Source of the DNA: Vandiemenella viatica
Lineage: Eukaryota > Arthropoda > Insecta > Orthoptera > Morabidae
DNA: 64,000 bases
Assembly (NCBI GenBank): GCA_031002005.1
Contig: JARYHS010009186.1
Location: forward strand, 100,535,992-100,599,991
Direction: 5' to 3'
The notes beneath the pieces are model-generated. The model saw only the letters and a program-made list of their open reading frames with translations. It was not told the DNA's origin and ran no database searches. Shown here one piece after another: positions 59,000 to 64,000 of the stretch (position 1 is the first letter of the stretch; each line of letters begins with the position of its first letter). A program made the translations under genes and the position numbers.

Positions 59000-60600
59000 A
59001 GATAAAATAATGCCTTTGTGTTAACTTCTTTGTCGGCAGAATAAGTACTGTGTAAAAATTCTATTGTTGTGATATCTTTTTTCAGCTTTCAATCATGTAC
59101 CATGGTAAATCAAATTTTATTGATATTATTTTGCAGTTTATCTGTTAACATGACAGATTTTGGCTGGCGCAAATATTTGTGGGGATACAGTCTGCCAGTT
59201 TGTATAAAAAAGTGGTAAAAATAGCAAGGCCTTCAGCAGTTTATTTAAACCTATAAAGATTTTATTGGGATATACATGAATTAAACTCTGGCCAGTAAAG
59301 GTCTTATAGGAATGTAAAAGTTTGATACCGATGATAGATAAAGGTTCCACAGGTACTAAATTCATATAAAATGATTTTTATGTGGTGTTTATTGTAGGAG
59401 AAAATTAGTTCATAGAAGGAATAGTTGGGAATCAACAGATGCCTGTATGTCATTATTAAATTATGCAAACAAAGGTAAACAATAAGATTTGAAAAATATA
59501 GTAAACCAATCTTTATCTGAATAATAATGAAAAATAGTAAGTACACAATGTTCTTAGCAATTAATCAAACTTTAATATGAAATATTTGCACTGATCATAA
59601 ATTATTAATTTCCAGTTGAAATAAAAATTGCTTATCAGTCAGAACAAAATGTAAGGTAATTCCTTAGCAACAATAATAAATGAGAGAAGTTTTGAATGTG
59701 AAAAAATAGCAAGATTCATACAGACATGAAATCAGAACAGTTAAAAGTTTTATGAATGTTCTCTCATTAGGAATAGAGGAACTTAAGAATTTTGTGTAAC
59801 TGCTATCAGAAATAAATGATTCTAAGTTAAAGACATTTTAATACCAGTTTATCTGCTAAAAATAGAAGATTTTAAAATTGGGAAAAATGGAGCATTCCCA
59901 TTCAAAAATAAAGAAAGGAAACTGTGAGATTCAATTTCAAAGGTAAGAGTGACAAATTCATACAGAAATAAAGAGACAATTTGGTTCATAATTATCAAAT
60001 ATAGTTTGGTACAGAACGAAGGCATACATCAAATTAAATTAGAATTTAAAAATAATTTCCTTGACTGTTGAGCTGGGACTTGATAGTCAAGGGAGCGAAT
60101 GTAATTCAACTGGCCTATACAATTAAAAAAAAAGTAGTGGCTGTATTTTGTCTTTCTTTTCCATATGATTATGTTTTTATCATGTTAGTTTGAAGAGATT
60201 TATTTATTGAACTATAATTTATACCAAGAATTATATAGGAAATGATTTTATACTCATACTCTTATTGGTTTAACAAGAGATTCCTGTCATTTACTAAAAA
60301 GATTTGACAATGAAGCTTGCCTCAACGAATTTTCAAGATGACCTCCTTTATATATGTTATACATAATTCCTACAGTTTACTGCTGCTACACCTGTAAACA
60401 TGGTGATTGACAGTTTCTGAACATACAATTATAAGAAAAATGGTTTACAATGAAAGTACGTAAAAATGTAGAGCTCAATGTTCAAATGGAAAAATTGATT
60501 CTGACTTTATCAAAATTGTAAATGGACAGAATTTGCATCTTTTGGAAGATATAATCATATTCCTTTCAGTCTATTCTCTTCATCTTTACTAAATTCTTAA
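59000..60600. other. intron of the SV2-like gene, nothing recognised
   Basis: This is the 1.7-kb intron between exons 60638 and 58933. It is AT-rich and no mobile element signature was recognised. Confidence 0.5.
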
Positions 60601-60637
60601 CAATTATCATAAATGCAAAATATCCCAAAAAGCTTAC

Positions 60638-60809
60638 CCAAATAGTGTTGCAAACTGGATGATGAAAATCATTAGCATTCTCGATCTCAGTGGTACAAAA
60701 AAATATTTTTTGTTTTATTCCAACCTAAACCAAGCACTGATGTTGGAGCTTGCCTTTTATTGTTTCCAATTTCCAGATCTTCAGGCTCATTCTCAACTTC
60801 AGCTTTCAG
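60638..60809 (-). CDS. SV2-like MFS transporter exon (cytoplasmic linker into TM7)
   Basis: The acceptor is TTTAGATTAAACAG before 60809 and the donor CTATTTGG|GTAAGC at 60638. The frame starts in phase 0 with LKAEVENEPEDLEIGNNKRQ and APTSVLGLGWNKTKNIF, a hydrophilic linker like the central cytoplasmic loop of SV2-type transporters. It then needs one extra T in the T7 run at about 60696-60702 to continue into VPLRSRMLMIFIIQFATLFG, a clear TM7 start (R-x-L-x-x-x-x-I-Q-F). Without it a stop follows at once. After that correction the exon ends with two bases (GG), matching the next exon. This is the most upstream exon I could find; TM1-TM6 should lie beyond 64 kb. Confidence 0.82.
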
Positions 60810-61059
60810 CTGTTTAATCTAAATTATAGTCCCATAATTAGTATATTAAACAAGTAGGTAAGATAACATAATGAAAAGTATATTTTTCTGATGTTTATGA
60901 AATGGAACTTTTAAAATTTTGGTGCCTTATAAGACTATAAACAAGAATTGAAAATTTGTCTTACCACAATCAATCTGAAATAAAGATGCATAAAGAGGCT
61001 ACCATTTACACCACAGGTTGTGGAAAGGGAGTTACGAACTAGAATAAGTTACTGAGAGA

Positions 61060-61410
61060 GGTAATGAAAAATAAAATTCAAACAGTGAAAGAATTTAATG
61101 TAATGTATAAGTAGAGTGTAAGAAAAAAGCTTGAGTGAAGTCAATAATGATAATTATAATTGTAAGATAGTGCAGATAGTTGAGAATGCAATAAAGCAAT
61201 TAAAAAATAAAAATTAATGTGGAATAAGTGTTCAAGGAGAAAATATCATACTGGTATGCTATTATTTTCTAATGACACTGTCCTGTTAGCAGGACAGATT
61301 GAGGATATTGAGGATATTGGGGAATGGCATGAAGAAAATACTGAAACAAAAGTTTGGACTAAGTATAAACCAATGCAAGACAAAAGTGATAAAATCGTAA
61401 TGTAGCATTT
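61060..61410 (+). mobile_element. RTE LINE fragment (RT palm region)
   Basis: The plus strand reads MWNKCSRRKYHTGMLLFSND, TVLLAGQIEDIE and a decayed tail. This aligns with MWHKCPGRKKNSMLRFAVEL-VLLAERAEDIE at 32669 in the RTE element, and at DNA level with GTGGMATAAGTGTYCARGGAG. The catalytic FADD box reads FSND. It is only a short internal scrap with no ends. Confidence 0.65.
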
Positions 61411-63000
61411 TAATTGGTACACTTAAGAGAAAAGGTGATGGTATTGTGTTTACAAATAAAGTCATAATGCCTGTTCTTTCTAGTAACAATAGACATGCTA
61501 GAGAAGCCAAGGAGAAAATTTGTGAGTGTACCATGCATGCAATAATTTTGTAAAATGAAATATTTAAAATTAAATATTCAAGTGTATTATGTTAGAGAAA
61601 AGCAATTTCTCTGTAACAAAGAAAAGCCATTAATTTAAAGGGATAAAGATGAGGGAAGTCAGTAATAACAAATAATAGATAAAAATAATAAAAAATAAAA
61701 TAAAAATAAGGAATTTTTAAAAGTATTTAGACTTTACATCGCATTTCCGAATTATATCATAGAAGGGATGCCTCTTGCTCCTGCCAGTTTTACAGTATAG
61801 TATTTGGGGATAGAGAGAAGAATTTTGGTAGAAGTCCCATTCCTGAGGGATTTTTGTAAAGATAATTATGAAGTGATAAAATTTCAGAAAACGAACATCA
61901 ACAACAAACAGCCACATGTGAAACTATATTCAGATTCAATGAGTTTAGATAAAGGGTGGAATATAAGTAAATTTGAAAGAGCAATAAAATAACTAAGAAC
62001 GGTGGTATGTTAATAATGAAAAGTTATATGGAAATATTTAATATTTAATGTCAAATCTACCTTAGCCAAAAGTATCATAGTGGGGTGGATTAATAGAAAC
62101 CCATTTTGACTCAAATTGAATGATTAAAAGATGTTACCAGAGGACTAATAGATTACAAATTAAACAAGAGGTAACAAGGAATTTTTCAGTAGTAAAAGTT
62201 TCAACAAAGGTATAAAATTTGAAGGGGAAAGTTCATATTTCAATTTTGGATGAGATATTTAACTTTAGTTTGATGGTGAATCGAGGATTTATTAATAAAA
62301 ATTGTAATAGAAAAAGTTGTTTAAAATTACCAGGATAACATGATGGTAAAATTTGAGGTAAACTGAAGAAGTTTAAAAATCAAACAAAGTCCAAGGGATT
62401 GACTGCACCACAGATTTTGTGGCAGAACAATCTGGAAATAATCAAGTTCTATACTAGACTATGAAATGAGGTGAGCAGTTGACTTTGACCATGATTCCTG
62501 GGACAGACTTTGAAAATTTTACAGTGATGCAATGCTTAAGGCTTGCTGTGAGTGAAATTTCAAAATCAAGCCTCTCAAAGGCCAAGTATACCTTGGGTAG
62601 GACGCAGAATTAAAAATGGTTCAACTTTGAAAATTTACAATCAGATTTCAATTTGAATTTCAAAAAATTTTGGACAATCATTACAAATCATGAGTTGGTT
62701 TGAAGTATTTGTTCTTAAAGGGTTGTCATTATTATATCTTGATTACTGAATGAATGTTTTATTTTGAGTGATTGACTCACATGCAACTGGTTCAAAGCTC
62801 ATAATTTGTTATTCAGTGTAACTTATCTGACACCAGAGATATTTAACTGCATGGTGAAAACACATGGAACTTTAATCTATATATAATTTTTATTTGATAA
62901 ATCTTGGAACCTTCAGTCAGTAAAACATTAACAAAATCTCACTTAGTGAGTTGTGAACTGCATTTATAATACCGTATATCTAGAAACTTATCTTATATGA
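61410..63000. other. AT-rich stretch without recognisable gene
   Basis: No exon or transposon motif was recognised. This region would be the intron upstream of the transporter exon at 60638 if the gene continues to the right. Confidence 0.4.
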
Positions 63001-63014
63001 GTACAGTCATACCC

Positions 63015-63200
63015 ACTGCCCGATCTAAGATGGGACAAACCAGGGCTCTTGCGCCAGGCGACAAATTCAGAGGGGCGCCAAAATCATGTGTTGAAGGCAT
63101 CTTTTTATAAGCACCAGGGTGAAATATTCATGTGCTGCCTGCCTTTTTTTTAGGTAAAGTGACATGGTACCGCGGCGGCAACTTGAAAGGACAGAAAATT
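63015..63200 (+). mobile_element. possible left end region of a hAT/ZMYM1-like element
   Basis: CACTGCCCGATCTAAGATGG, GGGACAAACCAGGGCTCTTG and CGCCAGGCGACAAATTC, GGGGCGCCAAAATCATG form a GC-rich block in AT-rich DNA that resembles the 5' ends of ZMYM1-type hAT elements (compare the GCCCGGGTCGTTAAAATTTA start at 19366). No matching right end is seen before the window ends, and the terminus itself is diverged. Confidence 0.35.
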
Positions 63201-64000
63201 CATTGATCTGTGACAGAGTGGCCTTAAAACAAAGCTCTATTCATGGAATGGAATTCATTCCGTCATTGTTAGTGGGAACTCCTGATATTCTTGGATTTAT
63301 AAATTTTGCCATCTGATGATCGCATTCTTGCAGCTGTGTTCAAGTGATTAGCCCAGTTCTGTTTTAATATCTACTTGTGTTCTGAACGAGTTTAAATATT
63401 TATTACTAGAAACGAAGCATTAATATTTAAGAAAGAATCTATCGTTATCAAATATCTCAGCATTTCTCATCCTTTGTCAATCCGAGGACCAGTAAAATGT
63501 CAAAAAAATTTGGATCATTAACTTATACGGGCCTTATTTCTTACCTCTGTATATGTTATGAACCAAACTTATCAATTGTTATTAGCAAATATCGTCATTT
63601 TGTAGGAAAAAATTGTTTCTGGGGATGTTGGTTTCTGACGATGTTTCAATGTTGAAGGTCCCAATGTTCCAAAACTCAATTCTTTCCTATACTTTGTTCT
63701 CTGCAATACTTAATTTAATTAGACCGGCCACCAACCCATATGGTTTTAATGATGGGATTTTCCAATGAAGGGTAATATCAAAAGATTGTTCTTGACACAG
63801 ATTTTAAAGTCCAGTATTTTAATGTTCAAAGTCCAAAGACATCTTTACTCTGACAACAGGAATTGTTACCAGAAAGATTTTGTTCTGAAAATTGCAGATT
63901 AATGCCACAATAAGTATCTACACTCCATTCAGACACAATTAGAGTTCACTCCACTCGAAACCTCAGATGAAATCATGCTAATTGACAAATTTAAATTAGG
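63200..64000. other. window end, nothing recognised
   Basis: No gene or element could be identified. It may continue the possible hAT-like element starting near 63015. Confidence 0.35.

Noticed and set aside
1..64000. CRISPR arrays, operons, rRNA or prophage features
   Set aside because: No regularly spaced repeats, ribosome-binding sites or prokaryotic gene layout; the window is clearly eukaryotic.

Overview
This is an AT-rich eukaryotic (animal) window, most likely from an insect or other arthropod with a large, repeat-rich genome. The evidence is GT-AG spliced exons of an SV2-like transporter separated by multi-kilobase introns, plus arthropod-type transposons: Jockey and RTE LINEs, Penelope-like elements (PLEs), mariner/Tc1, hAT/ZMYM1-like and pogo-like relatives. 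An order such as cockroach, termite or stick insect is possible but cannot be settled from the sequence. Nothing looks prokaryotic: there are no operons, CRISPR arrays or rRNA. The only host gene I can support lies on the minus strand. It encodes the C-terminal half (TM7 to TM12) of a major facilitator transporter of the synaptic vesicle glycoprotein 2 (SV2)-like type. Six exons were found in order: 60638-60809, 58763-58933, 35724-35827, 22973-23132, 13571-13698 and the terminal exon 10801-10856. Splice phases agree at every junction except 35724/23132, where a short exon is missing. The N-terminal exons must lie beyond the right edge. Two exons each lack one base in a homopolymer. Everything else I recognise is mobile DNA, mostly inside this gene's introns. 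Region by region: 1-10.8 kb lies downstream of the gene and holds a hAT-type MITE with target-site duplication (TSD), decayed Tc1-like and pogo-like transposases, a decayed Jockey LINE and tRNA-derived SINE-like pieces. 10.9-23 kb holds a Tc1-like HTH remnant, a tandem repeat, two Penelope copies in inverted orientation with a snapback insertion, a 303-bp hAT MITE and a decayed ZMYM1/hAT element. 23-36 kb holds a 357-bp near-perfect palindrome, a mariner fragment, an RTE LINE split by an insertion, and a Penelope 3' fragment between inverted repeats. 36.3-44.7 kb is one 8.3-kb hAT element with TIRs and an exact 8-bp TSD, itself invaded by a Jockey LINE and a 573-bp Tc1-like foldback element. 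45.5-50.2 kb is a well-preserved Penelope-like element with RT and GIY-YIG domains. Its reading frame is split by a miniature LTR retrotransposon (TRIM) present as LTR-internal-LTR-internal-LTR, with a 4-bp TSD and a tRNA-Arg-type primer binding site. 51.6-52.1 kb resembles an LTR or promoter segment. 55.3-58.6 kb holds a hAT MITE, a Tc1-like element with TIRs and a mariner. 61-63 kb holds an RTE scrap and a possible hAT end. The rest is unrecognised AT-rich intron. All calls come from reading by eye; no database search was run.
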